Origin: Opeltia flavorubescens
Taxonomy: Eukaryota > Ascomycota > Lecanoromycetes > Teloschistales > Teloschistaceae
NCBI GenBank assembly: GCA_000442125.1
Contig: KE546984.1
Span: 372,001-436,000, forward strand
Reading direction: 5' to 3'
Length of the DNA stretch: 64,000 bases
The notes beneath the pieces are model-generated. The model was not told the DNA's origin. It made no database searches and worked only from the letters and a program-made list of their open reading frames with translations. How positions within the stretch are numbered: the first letter of the stretch is position 1; every line of letters begins with the position of its first letter. Both the position numbers and the translations under genes were made by a program. Below are positions 30,714 through 41,689 of this stretch, piece by piece.

Positions 30714-31642
30714 CTTCGAAGGGGAATTGGGGAGGGGGAGATGATATTTTTTAGGGGGGGTTTTGGGGGGATTATTTAGGAGTTATATTATAGGTGGTGC
30801 GATGTGGTGGTTGGGGGCGAGGTTGGCATGCTGTAATTACAGTATTGCGATGTGGGGTCGTCGGTGTTGGTGAGTGGCAGAGGTGTAAAGATATATGGTT
30901 TTATTGTATATCAGGTAATTGTAGAAAGGTGAGTCTCTGGTGGAAGCTGCGATGGAGGGGAATGCCAGTAGGGGCTTATATGCCAGCAACACTTTATCAA
31001 ATATAGATTGCACTATGCAACCACATAGCATTCTTGATCGTCTTCTTGGCATCATGTTAAGACGGTAATTCGTAGAAGAGGTCTTATAATTTTTGGACTA
31101 GCCTTTTGATAGACCATTTATCAAAGTCAACGACTGACAAAATTACGGGTATTCGAATTTCTCAAGTTCAAATTACTAACAGCCGTCATCTCATACCATA
31201 CCATGCCATGCTTGGGTTTTTGAAGAAAACGAAGACAAAACAAAAGAGTCCTCCCAGAGGACACTACACACACGAATAGAAGACCCGCCATCGACGCCGT
31301 TGAAACCGAACCATACCACTTTGGTAAGTTACTTTTCCAAATGCTCGACCGAATGCAAGCCTTGCCAGAAGAAACCCCATTGCCCACGTAAATCTTTCCG
31401 GTGGGATCTCAAATCTCCCGATGAATCGAAGATGACAAGAACCGGCCCATAATTACGATTACGGGGCGGCAAGCAGGACGAATGAGTGAACAGGAATAAG
31501 GCCATACGCGATGCCTAGCTTCGCATAAAAGGTCGAGAAAGGATATTGCCAGAAACTGAATGGCTTATGGAAAGTATTCGGTGGTATACAGCGTGCTCCA
31601 AAGCAGAATGCCATTAGTATAGGTCGTGACTACTAACTTGCA
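30714..31642. other. Intergenic region between palC and LRG1
   Basis: About 930 nt: the palC promoter, with G-runs (GGGGGGGTTTTGGGGGG), then the LRG1 3' flank. I looked for GCCARG PacC sites and saw no clear cluster. No gene. Confidence 0.45.
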
Positions 31643-34600
31643 TCAACCGGCTCCTGTGGCCATGGGCCCTGGAGCTTGGGTGCCATGCTTGCCCCAGCCA
31701 GAATGCCTATACCTCGTCCGACCTGCGCTGCCATGGCTTGCTTGGCTGTCGCTGCTGCCTTGCCGACGATGATACGGACTGTTTGGATCTTTGAAGTCAT
31801 GGTATCCTTGTGGCGACGTATTCTGATCATGGTTTGGATTGCTTGACATAGGCACCTGGCCAGGATTTTGAACGTGACGAACACTGGACTCTTTCTGCCA
31901 GACGTTCGCTTGGTAGGGATCTGTATCGATATGGGTGATGACAGGAGCGGCGGCGTGGGCGGCAGGATTCGAGCCGTTAGTAGTATTGCTTTCGCGAGAA
32001 TTCGGTAAAGGTTCATTGGTGGTATTGGTGTTTGTGGGATCGGTGATTTTAGGACGTTGAGCAGGCGACCGACCTATATCGCCGTAGCGCTTCAAAATTT
32101 CTTTAGTCGTAATATCGGAGGAATTGTTAAACAGAGAGGAATCGTTGAGTATAGACTGAAGGTCCTCCGGTACCTGCTTTTATTAGCAAGCCCACCAGAG
32201 TCAACAAAACAGCAAAACTTACTTCACACATCTGGTCGTTGTACTCTAGCATGGCATAGACAGCTTCAATGCCTAAGAAGCTATTTTCGTCCATCCCTGG
32301 AACAGCATTCTTGTCTTTAAGAATGTTGGGTGCCATAACAGTCGCCAGGTTATGGGTGTCCATCTTGCTGCCGTTCTCCTCATCGACTTGAGCAAATGAC
32401 GAAACCCATACAAGGAAAGAGAATAGAATCTCGACAGTATCACGGTGAGTTTTTGGTAACAGACAGCACGTCAGATGAAGAACCCGTCTCCTCTTCTCTT
32501 CATCATTGATTTCTACAAGAACAGTCAGCGGCCAGTCTTTAATGTCTGAGAGATACTCACTTTGCGAGGTGATGAAGAGACGGTAAAGTTTGTGTGTAAG
32601 TAAAGGATCAGGAAGCTCTCGGAGGAACTTCTTCAGCAGCGCAGCTACCTGCACCGGTGTTTCTTTCAGAAAGTCAACCTCAACCTCCTTTGCGTCAAGC
32701 TTATCAGTTAAGTCTTTCAAACCCCGGATATTTCCATTCTTTCGGAAGACTCCCTCGACGGACATGTCCATTTGTCGCATAGCAGAGATGGTATCGTCCA
32801 GTAATCCGGGTACCCTGAGTGCGCCAGGGCCGACCCCGTACGTCGACTCAACGCCGTCTCTTTCAATTAGCGTGTCCAAACCAACACCAAAAACGCCTTT
32901 CTTTTTGCCAGCTTTCGCTCTGTCGTTCTTGAAGGCTTTGCCGAACTTGCCCCAAAAGGTCGGTTTCCGGGTCTCGATGAGCCCAAGTAAGTCTTCCAAA
33001 GTGTAATGCCCGTCCAGAAGTGGTTCCATCGAGAGGACAGCAACATGCCGAACAATGAAATATTCTAAAGCAGAGAGTTCTGAGAAATATCGCTTTGGTC
33101 TTTGCGTGTGAACATCAGCACTGGGGTCAAGCTGCTGTCCGTCGGAAAAGTTCCGCTGATGGCCACTGAGTAGTTTGGGTTGATGCGTTGTGGAGCCGAG
33201 TAATTGATGTCTGGCGTATTTGGAAGCGTTCGGTCGTTGCTCCTTCGCCTGTTCTGCGGCTACAATGCGTGGAATATCGTCTAATGTCAGTGCGTCGTGG
33301 TGTCCAAATGTCAAGTCTGTTTTAACAGAACCATTTGCATCTCGATCTTCAACAATATGAAAGCCTTGTGTCTTCTTTTCCAAACCATCATTGCCAGACG
33401 AACCCGGTCTGGTGCTATGAGCTTCTGGCCCGTCTAGTATCCTAGAAGTTCGGGCCTTCTTCAGGTTGGTTGAAAGCTGAGTATCCATTCTTGTCGACCG
33501 CAGACGCTTCATTTCTCCAACGGTCTCTTCGTATGAAGAACCAGTTTTGTCTTCCAGGGTGGATGTGCCCGCAAATGATTTAGATCTGCTTTGGGACCTG
33601 AGAAGGGGCGGTTCAAGCTTGCCACTCGGACCCACCCGGTGACCTTCATTTGAATCATAGGTTTGAAGATTTGGGTCATCTAAGGTTCCTTTTAGTCGGA
33701 TGCCGGCCGGAGAAGAGTTCAGAGTATTTACCTGATGTGTGAGGAAGAGTGCCGCCAGAACGAAGGACAGACAGTAGTCTCGCCAGAGCAACCCGGAGGA
33801 GATAGACATACTGCATGAGCCGGGTGACATGCTCGAATCCAGCCTCAGCATCAGGAGCTCGGTTTCTGTCCATCACACACCGCCGGCAGACCACTTTGGA
33901 TTCCCGCTCGCTCCAAAGCGCGTTTGTGAGGTCGTCACCTAATGCCGTCTGGCAATAATCACAATCTAGATGCTTCCTGTGCCATCTGTCTTGGCCGAAT
34001 TTGACACACTCATCGTCGACCGGCTGTTTACAGCTGAAGCAGAGATCCGATTGTTGATCTGCAAGTCCAGTGACACCAGAAGTCAAATCCAATGACTGCT
34101 CAGCCTCTTTCACAATATTCAAGTCACCCAATTCCTCGAGGAATCGATTCAGACCCTCCATATTCTTGCGTTCCCGCTCAAGCTTCAGTGCACCCTGGAG
34201 GCTGATCCTAATCAACAACTTCAAGTAATGTGCGAGACCGGTCACCAGCGAGAGTAGCTCCTGGGTCACCCCGAGCTTTCTCACACCTGTCTCTTGGGTT
34301 TTGGTCAACAGGGAGAAAAAGGCGACGATTTTCTTGCAAAGGAGTTTTGCTTCCCGTCCATAAGCCAGATCTAAACCATTAGCCTCTTGTCCATAATACT
34401 CGAGCAAACGAAAACCTACTTTTCATATCTTGGGAAGCCATTAAGAAGTCCAAGCGGTCCGTGGCTCCAAAAAGCACTTCAACGTGTCCTATGAACTTTT
34501 TGGCGACCAGGACCCCGTCCACGTATGCACCATTGCTCACGTGGAGCAGCATGTCAGATATACAAGCCGCGGAAGACTCTTCGAAAGTAGACAATACGCT

Positions 34601-35566
34601 CCAAATTCGGTACACCTTCTCCTCCATCTGTTCCTCGTCATGTTTTACCAAGTTTCGTTTCTCTTCACTGGCATTCTCAATGAAACGATTATCATCGTTC
34701 GGGTCAGCATTGGGCGGCGCTAGGCGAACGTTCCAGAATTTGTGTATCATGTAGCATTCGGGGTGCCAATGCTGGTTTTGTCCATTGCGGAAGATTTCCA
34801 CGAACTGCTTGAGAATCGCTGTTTGACATCCTGTACATCTTTGCGCAAATTGCGTTGAATAGTGATAATGACAGTATACCTTCCCGTCATGCTCATAGTA
34901 GCTATCTTGTGCGCCAAAGACCGTTGGGCAGATTGAGCAGGTGAAATGCTCGATATGATACTTTCGGTCAAGTGCTGTGATATATGAACCTCGGAGAGCT
35001 CCTCCACATTGATGACAAAGTAGGTCAAGTCGTCGAAAATAATCCGTTTCGCAAAGCGGATACTGGCCCTTACCCTCTTCATCGTCAACAGGAAAGAACT
35101 TCGAAGCGACAATTTGTCCGCAGTCCTAAACTATTAGCGCAAGCTTCGGTGGTCAGAAAATAGGCCAACTCACCCGACACATAAAGCATTCCAGATGAAA
35201 CATGCCGCCCATTGCCCGAACAAATTGGCCTAAGAGCGGTTCACCACATCTACCGCATATTCGCTTTGGTCCACCTCCCCCATTTGTCCGTGATCGCTCT
35301 CTGATAGGCATGTTCTGTGTTGTGCCTCGATCGCGGTCCCGTCCATGTCGCCCTCCAGCAGAAGAATCGGATGTATTCCCGTTAGAGAGCTGCTCGTCAC
35401 CTCCATATCTGTTCCTAGGTGGCCCCGGCGTATGGTATCCGTTGTTTATCGCTTGGGGGTTTTGATTCCCTTCGTACGGTTGCTGGCGATATGGTCCTCT
35501 TTCATTGTAGCCTGGATCAGGTCGCCATCTATCTGTCGATGGTCTCCCCTCCGATCGTGTGCCCAT
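31643..35566 (-). CDS. lrg1: LIM-domain Rho GTPase-activating protein (LRG1 family)
   Basis: Turns off Rho1-type GTPases at growth sites, tuning wall synthesis and hyphal growth. Six exons (35566-35174, 35125-34420, 34370-33732, 33679-32561, 32512-32223, 32173-31643) with introns of 48-52 nt give 1225 residues, all in phase. LIM1 starts at residue 104 (CGRCGEPLLGQFVRAMGGMF), LIM2 near 170 (CHQCGGALRGSYITALDRKY), a partial LIM3 near 229 (CTGCQTAILKQF) and a further LIM at about 477 (CFSCKQPVDDECVKFGQDRW). The RhoGAP domain (about 800-1010) has the arginine finger in MSVEGVFRKNGNIRGLKDL, then FLRELPDPLLTHKLYRLF and TVMAPNIL. The C-terminal tail is disordered and His/Gly/Ser-rich. Diverges from the tandem E2. 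Confidence 0.93.
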
Positions 35567-36464
35567 CGCAAAAACCACGTGCGACAGTTCAGTGCAGATG
35601 CCTTCTTCTTCTCAGGCCTTTGGGTTTCGCCCCAGCTTAAAATATTGTATGTCTGCAGATTGCCCAAGTTTTGAAGCCAGTGTTCGATCGAGTCGCTTGT
35701 GGCAAATTCTCCAGGGTCCGAGTTACGATGGTCTCCGTGGGTGTTGTCTTTGATTTTCAAGATTGTCCGAGGTAAGTTGAAGCTCAAAGCTCGTGGATGT
35801 TCTGGGTTATTTTGGATCGTAAACGGCGGCGCGCAATTGAAGGGAGCTCGATTCAAATACCGTTCCCCACCAGAGGATCCTATTGGCCAGCACAACAGCT
35901 TCGGTCTCGGGGCGAAAGTGCAGGAAGGTTAACACAACATCACTGTGAATAATATCTGGTCACAAGTAAGAAAGCACATCCATAATCTGTAGCTCGCCGA
36001 TGAAGGTTTGATTATGACCTTGTTTACGGGGTGCACTCAGAAGTGTATCCGATTCGAATGATGCTTAACCGCCAACCGCATCGTACAATTAGCGCCAAAT
36101 TCAATACGCCCGAACATGAGGCAACCTGAACTTTCCCAGAGCCTCACAACCAGCCCGTTAGGCATCCAGCGGCAATCCACTCAAACAAGGCTATCGAGCA
36201 CAATATAATACCTCGACAGACCATGGTCATTCAACATACAAACCATCATTACCCAGAGGAAGGCAAGATTACTACATCTGCCGCATCTTCTGCAAACAAC
36301 ATCCTGCGGTGACCCAAACTCCATTCGCTTGGACCCTGATTTGATTTACTCAATCTATCTTTTTCCCTTGGGAGCCTCCCCTCTATCAATTACTTAAGAC
36401 CCAATATCATTCTTCAATCCAAAATTGTTGCTCTTTACAGCATATAGATTTGCTTGGGCCCGAG
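35567..36464. promoter_or_regulatory. LRG1-E2 divergent promoter region
   Basis: About 900 nt. The side toward the E2 gene ends in a leader with TTTACAGCATATAG and TCAATTACTTAAGACCC. No other feature recognised. Confidence 0.45.
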
Positions 36465-37793
36465 ATGTCTAATCAGGCAATTCTACGAATTACACGTGAG
36501 ATCTCAGACATACAAAAGAATGGCNACCTATCCTTAGCGGTAGCTTGTTGCGATGCAGACGTTCGTAATGTCAAAGCTTTGATCGTGGGGCCTGCTGAAA
36601 CTCCATATGAATTTGGCTTCTTTGAGTTCGATCTCAAATTCCCCAAAGGCTATCCAGAAACATCCCCGACTGTGACGGCGATTACCACCAACGGCGGGCG
36701 ATGTCGGTTCAATCCAAACATCTACTCAGGTGGGAAGGTCTGCTTATCCATCTTGGGGACATGGCGAGGAGAACGCGGGGAGCAATGGTCGTCCGCTCAA
36801 GGTCTTGAGTCCATATTGATTTCGATACAAAGTCTCATGTCATCCAACCCGTATGAGAATGAGCCCGGTTTTGAGAATGCCAATTCTTCGGAAGATAAAA
36901 AGAATCAAGCCTCATATGTCGCCAAGATCAGACATGAATCCTTACGCCTCGCCGTAATCGCACCATTAGAAGCATGGCTAGGAATACATGTGGATGGAAC
37001 TGTCGACGATTTTCCACCATTGGAAAAGCCTGTACGAACCGAATACGATGAGCCTGAGCCTGAACCTGCCTTTGAGCCTTTCAAGGACCTATGCAAACGA
37101 CGTTTCCTCTGGTATTACGAATCATACCTTACTGCTCTCGACGAAGCGGCCAAGAAGGTTAAAGTCGATCAGCACTTCGTGATTATGCCTTTCGAAGGTC
37201 ATGGAAATACTATGGCTGGAAAATTCAATTACCCGGAGCTGCGTCGCCGATTGCTTTTTGTCAGGACGGTCTTGAATCTGGAGACGGACTATTGGGGTAA
37301 AGAAGGCGCCGTTGCTGCCAAAAACGAGACGAGTATGGCTGCTGGCCTCTTCCGTATATTCGATCGCGTATCTGAGAGCTACCGACGAAACGATGCGGTC
37401 ACCGTTGATGTTGAATTGGCTGATAAAAACCCTTTCGTATGGATTCTGACCTACTTTGGCCGACCCATGACCCAGCTGGACGGTGGTATGTTTCGGATCA
37501 AGATGACCATTAGTCCACGATTTCCGGACGAGCAGCCTCGTGTGGTCTTCGAAACTCCAATCTTTCATCATCGCGTGTCAAAATCCGGCGTGCCTTGTTA
37601 TTTTCCGAAGAGGGCGGATGACGTTATCTCCCACGTTGAGGGCATCATCGAAGCTCTCGAAGACACAGACCCACCGTATGATCCGCGAACTCTGGTGAAT
37701 CCAGAAGCATCGAAGCTATATTGGGGAACGTCAGATGAGAGAAAAGTCTATAATCGTCAATTGCGACGGTCTGTGCAGCGAAGCATGGAATAG
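36465..37793 (+). CDS. UBE2Z-like ubiquitin-conjugating enzyme with two UBC folds
   Basis: Single exon, 442 residues. The first UBC domain (about 5-130) resembles UBE2Z: VKALIVGPAETPYEFGFFEF, FPKGYPETSP, FNPNIYSGGKVCLSILGTW with catalytic Cys93, then SIQSLMSSNPYENEPG. The second part (about 215-425) is again UBC-like: NPFVWILTYFGRPMTQLDGG with MFRIKMTISPRFPDEQPRVV, then FETPIFHHRVSKSGVPCYFP, in which Cys378 aligns with an active-site cysteine, and SKLYWG near the end. UBE2Z relatives accept ubiquitin or FAT10 from UBA6 in animals; fungi lack FAT10, so ubiquitin is the likely cargo. Position 36525 is N, leaving residue 21 open (NAC codon). Start: the first true ATG in frame. Confidence 0.82.
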   Translation: MSNQAILRITREISDIQKNGXLSLAVACCDADVRNVKALIVGPAETPYEFGFFEFDLKFPKGYPETSPTVTAITTNGGRCRFNPNIYSGGKVCLSILGTWRGERGEQWSSAQGLESILISIQSLMSSNPYENEPGFENANSSEDKKNQASYVAKIRHESLRLAVIAPLEAWLGIHVDGTVDDFPPLEKPVRTEYDEPEPEPAFEPFKDLCKRRFLWYYESYLTALDEAAKKVKVDQHFVIMPFEGHGNTMAGKFNYPELRRRLLFVRTVLNLETDYWGKEGAVAAKNETSMAAGLFRIFDRVSESYRRNDAVTVDVELADKNPFVWILTYFGRPMTQLDGGMFRIKMTISPRFPDEQPRVVFETPIFHHRVSKSGVPCYFPKRADDVISHVEGIIEALEDTDPPYDPRTLVNPEASKLYWGTSDERKVYNRQLRRSVQRSME

Positions 37794-38807
37794 GTGTTCA
37801 TGATAGACAGGAGTTCTGGTAACGCAAGCTGTGATGCGATGCAAGCACAAATGGGATAAACAAGCCTATCCACTCGGGCTTCAAAGAATTATGATGATAG
37901 CGAGGTCGGCGTCAAGCGAGGACAGCGATGTATTTAATACCCCTGGGTCCATCGGTCCGTACATCCGTTCTCGGATATTTATGACTACTAGACTTGTACC
38001 TTGCTTGCACCAATTGCGAAAACATATCTCTAGGTACCTTGTCAATCAAACAATATCAGGTGCAATCCCTTCCTGGTACATGCGCCATATATGGTTGTCT
38101 TTGTCCGCGTGAACCCCTACCTCAGCTTCAGTAGAGAATGAAATAGTAGACTCCATAGCATTGAACCATGGCATTTTGAGGACCCCCTCATGAAGAGATT
38201 GACTAGAGATTAGAGTACATGATGAAATTTGCGAAGCGATGATTGGTTTCTTGGCGTTTACAGTACAAGGTTCTTCCACCCGCTCGATGATACTTTGCCT
38301 TTCCGACTGGAGAAACCCCTGCAAGTGCAGACGAGAACAGAAGATACCGTTACGCTGGAGCTCCTTTCCTCTGCCACTCAAAATACCCGTCAATACACCA
38401 CGCTTTCTCCATTGTCCGAATACATACTTTCCCACGCATCTTAACCGTTATTACTTGCATCGCAAGCCCGTCGCGAATGAGTCGCTTCCGCCATCCCTGT
38501 CCTTCACCACCCTCGGCCTCCACTTCCCTGGACGCCAACTCTGCATCATCGCACCTCCAGATACCCATTGGGGTTTAACAATCAGCACTCCTGTGTCATT
38601 CGCATCCTGGCTTCTCATCTAGCCACTTTGCCGTCAACTGCATCTCAGAGTCGCCGGCGGGCCTCTTCAGCCGCCAAACGAAGTCCACCCCCAACATTAA
38701 AACTTCAAGGTTCTCCATCGTCTAAGGGACAGTCGGGGGCTTCGTCAGGCCTCTCGGCCGACGGCTACGCTCAACCTCTGCCCCCGGTGCCTGGTACTCC
38801 CGCACAC
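37794..38807. other. Intergenic region and MNN10 leader
   Basis: The MNN10 frame stays open upstream of the chosen ATG to about 38568 without an ATG, so part of this is a leader. An upstream exon starting at ATG 38478 could be spliced on (GTTTAA donor, CTCAG acceptor, in phase), but the donor is poor. No other gene. Confidence 0.45.
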
Positions 38808-40312
38808 ATGTCCTTGTCAAGGTCGCCTTCGCCGAATAGAGGCGGTGGCTGGTCCAGCCCTGGACTCACTACTCCTTACGAGACGATGAGCGGAAGAGCG
38901 AGCCCGAGGAAAGGCTATGGTGAATTACAGATGAATGGTAGTGTCGGTGTGAGTAATGTCACTTGGGCCACGGCAAAAGCGAGGAGTGAAGAGGTCAATG
39001 GCTATCCATCTTTTTCAACCAGAAATAATGGTTTCTTCTCGAGACATGCGAGACAGATATCAAGAAGTCTGCCCAGCTTCGTAAGAGGTGCCGAGAAAGA
39101 GAAGCTTGGGAGAGGGCGATGGTACCCTAACAGTGGGTCAAAAACTGGAAGAATTCTGGGGTTCCTGGGCAGGTCGGTATGGCGATTGAGGTTACGGCTG
39201 CTTATTGTTCTATTATTCGTGTTATCGGTCGTCGTTTTCTACGTCACCCGTGAGTTCATCTTTGACACTCGTTGTATCAAGCTAAAACATTCCTTAGCCA
39301 TGCATCGCGCGTATCGGAGAGCGTCATTATTCGGAGGTGGTAGTAACTTCGTCATCATTCTTGCAGCGAACCAAGGTGGAGGAGTCATGGAATGGAAAGG
39401 ACCGAGGGAGTGGGCCATAGAAAGAGACAGTGTCAAGAACAAAAAGAAGTATGCGAAGAAATGGGGCTACAATCTAGAGATTGTGGACATGAGCACCAAA
39501 AAGCGTTACGCTCACGAGTGGCGAGAAAGCTGGGAAAAGGTTGACACGATACGAAAGTGCATGCGAAAGTATCCCAAAGCCCAGTGGTACTTCCGCCTTC
39601 TCCCTGATCGACTGAGAAACGACTGACTGTGACTTCCAGGTTCTGGTGGCTCGACCTCAATACTTTCATTATGGAACCATCATATTCCTTACAAAAACAG
39701 GTTTTCAACGACCTGGCCAGCAACACCTATCGAGACATCAACCTCTATAATCCACTCCACATCGCTCATCCCTTTAACAACTCGCAACTCGATCCAGATT
39801 CCTTATCACCCGTCGGCGACGGAAAGATCTCATCAATTGATCTGATCATACCGCAGGATTGTGCTGGCTTCAATCTTGGATCCTTCTTCATTCATCGGAG
39901 TACTTGGACCGATCGTCTCATGGACATATGGTGGGATCCAGTGGGCTACGAGCAAAAGCACATGGAATGGGAGCATAAAGAACAAGATGCGCTGGAGCAT
40001 CTGTACATCAATCAGCCGTGGATCCGAAGCCATACAGCCTTCATACCTCAGCGGAAGATCAACAGCTTCCCGGCGGGCGCGTGTGGAGAGAATGGAGAAG
40101 ACGGCAGAATACATTACAAAGAAAGCGACCGGGATTTCGTGGTCAATATGGCAGGCTGCGAGTGGGGACGCGACTGTTGGGGAGAAATGTACAATTTCCG
40201 AGAACTTAGCAACAAGCTCAACCGAACCCCATGGGAGAAGTTCAAGGATGGAATCAGTGATCGGATCAAGGCCATAAAGGCCAAGCCGGAAAAGAAGGAG
40301 GGAAAATCATGA
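38808..40312 (+). CDS. mnn10: MNN10-type alpha-1,6-mannosyltransferase (GT34)
   Basis: Golgi type II membrane glycosyltransferase that extends the alpha-1,6 mannan backbone of N-glycans in the M-Pol II complex. Exons 38808-39249, 39298-39586 and 39640-40312 (48- and 53-nt introns) give 467 residues. The N terminus MSLSRSPSPNRGGGWSSPGL is the form I recall in fungal Mnn10, which is why this ATG was chosen. One membrane anchor is at about 125-147 (LRLLIVLLFVLSVVVFYVT). The catalytic domain has FVIILAANQGGGVMEWKGP, KNKKKYAKKWGYNLEIVDM, a DxD-equivalent in FWWLDLNTFIMEP, AGFNLGSFFIHRS, EQDALEHLYINQPWI and a closing NMAGCEWGRDC. All family landmarks are intact. Confidence 0.93.
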
Positions 40313-41689
40313 CCACCAGGACTTTTTGCTGGAGCAAAAGCAGCGCTTACGATGACTATTCATATTTTGGGTAAGTATTTTTTCGGTTCATGACTGGCAT
40401 CTTGCACAGCTGGCAGCACTGGCTGTTTTCACTGATGGCACAGACCTTGGATGGTATCCGTTATGGTGTCCGGATCTGGTGGAGGCTGGCCGCCATTCTA
40501 TTCCCAGTCTATACAGCCCAGGCTTTGTTCTGTATTCTTATTCCCCTCTGTACGCGATTAGACTTGTCACGATACCAGGCAGCAAGGGCAGGCAGTATCA
40601 AGTCGATCTGCGCCGTTATATAATGTAGATACATATTGGCAGCGCTTGTCCAAGACGATCAACCGACTTTCGTTATGCTCTTTATAGACTTCGTGAACCG
40701 ACCCAACAATAGCAAATGGCAACAGATCAAGCTTTCACATGTTAAATACGTAATATTGACTTCTGACAATAATAGCAGCATCAAGCGCCGACGGATCATG
40801 TGATCTGGCGTTTTGGGCTGAATCCTTCAATCTGATACGCTTTGAGCGGCCAGGGGCTCCCTACGACCTCATCAAGCATGCTCCACCACTCATGCTGCCT
40901 CCACACCCATTCCCAGCGGCTATCCTATTTCCCACAATGGAAGCGAGACACTTAACGTCGAGAAAGCTGGCTGCGCCGCCAATGAATGGCGAGGGAGCCA
41001 TCCAGGCAGACGAACCCGGCGCCTGCCATTACTCACTAGGCATGAAGTTGCGAGCGTTCGTACCGTCCCGAGGCGACTTGAGCCTCTGGGAGAATGGTTC
41101 TCATGGTACTGAGGTAATTAGGACTGCCTGAGTCATGGGATACAGACAAAGATCGTGGCAAGGCCTTGTTTGAGATGGCCGATATTATTGTCTCACAGAG
41201 CTGCCGGGCCTAATTGAGAATTTGCTGCAAAGACTGACGCACTTCTGCATTCACATCTTTCAAGGTCCCGTAGATTGAGAGTCTCCTTTACTGTATCCTT
41301 GCAATTGTCGATCCGGTGTATTGATACTCTGAGTTGACAATAGGGTTGACCGTCAACCCGGTTTCTACTTATTTGTTTACTCAATACCCACTTCCGTTTA
41401 TTGAACCCACCGACTTTCTGGACTGTAAGGCTGCAATCAATGTATTATCTATCCCATACCAACCTCCACAGGTCCTGTATGCTCACCGGTCTTAGATGCA
41501 CTCTCCACAAACGTTCTTCGATCCATGAACGCAGCGACAAGTGCCATCAGCGACGCTCTACATGCGAATAGAGCTAGGATTCATCACTGCATTCGTCAAA
41601 CGCTTACTTTCTCTTCTGTGGGTGAAGCTACCTCCCTTATATTCTATCAGCAGCTCCAAGACTGAGCGACCAGCACTGAGCCAGTCACC
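40313..41689. other. Intergenic region
   Basis: About 1.4 kb without a supportable gene. Just before the next gene a CACC directly precedes the ATG, a good translation context. Confidence 0.5.

Noticed and set aside
38046-38435. 129-codon minus-strand frame between the E2 gene and MNN10
   Set aside because: No conserved-looking segment, no leader or splice support.
38568-38807. N-terminal extension of MNN10 upstream of ATG 38808
   Set aside because: The frame is open but has no ATG; the spliced alternative from 38478 needs a poor GTTTAA donor, and the start MSLSRSPSP fits the family.
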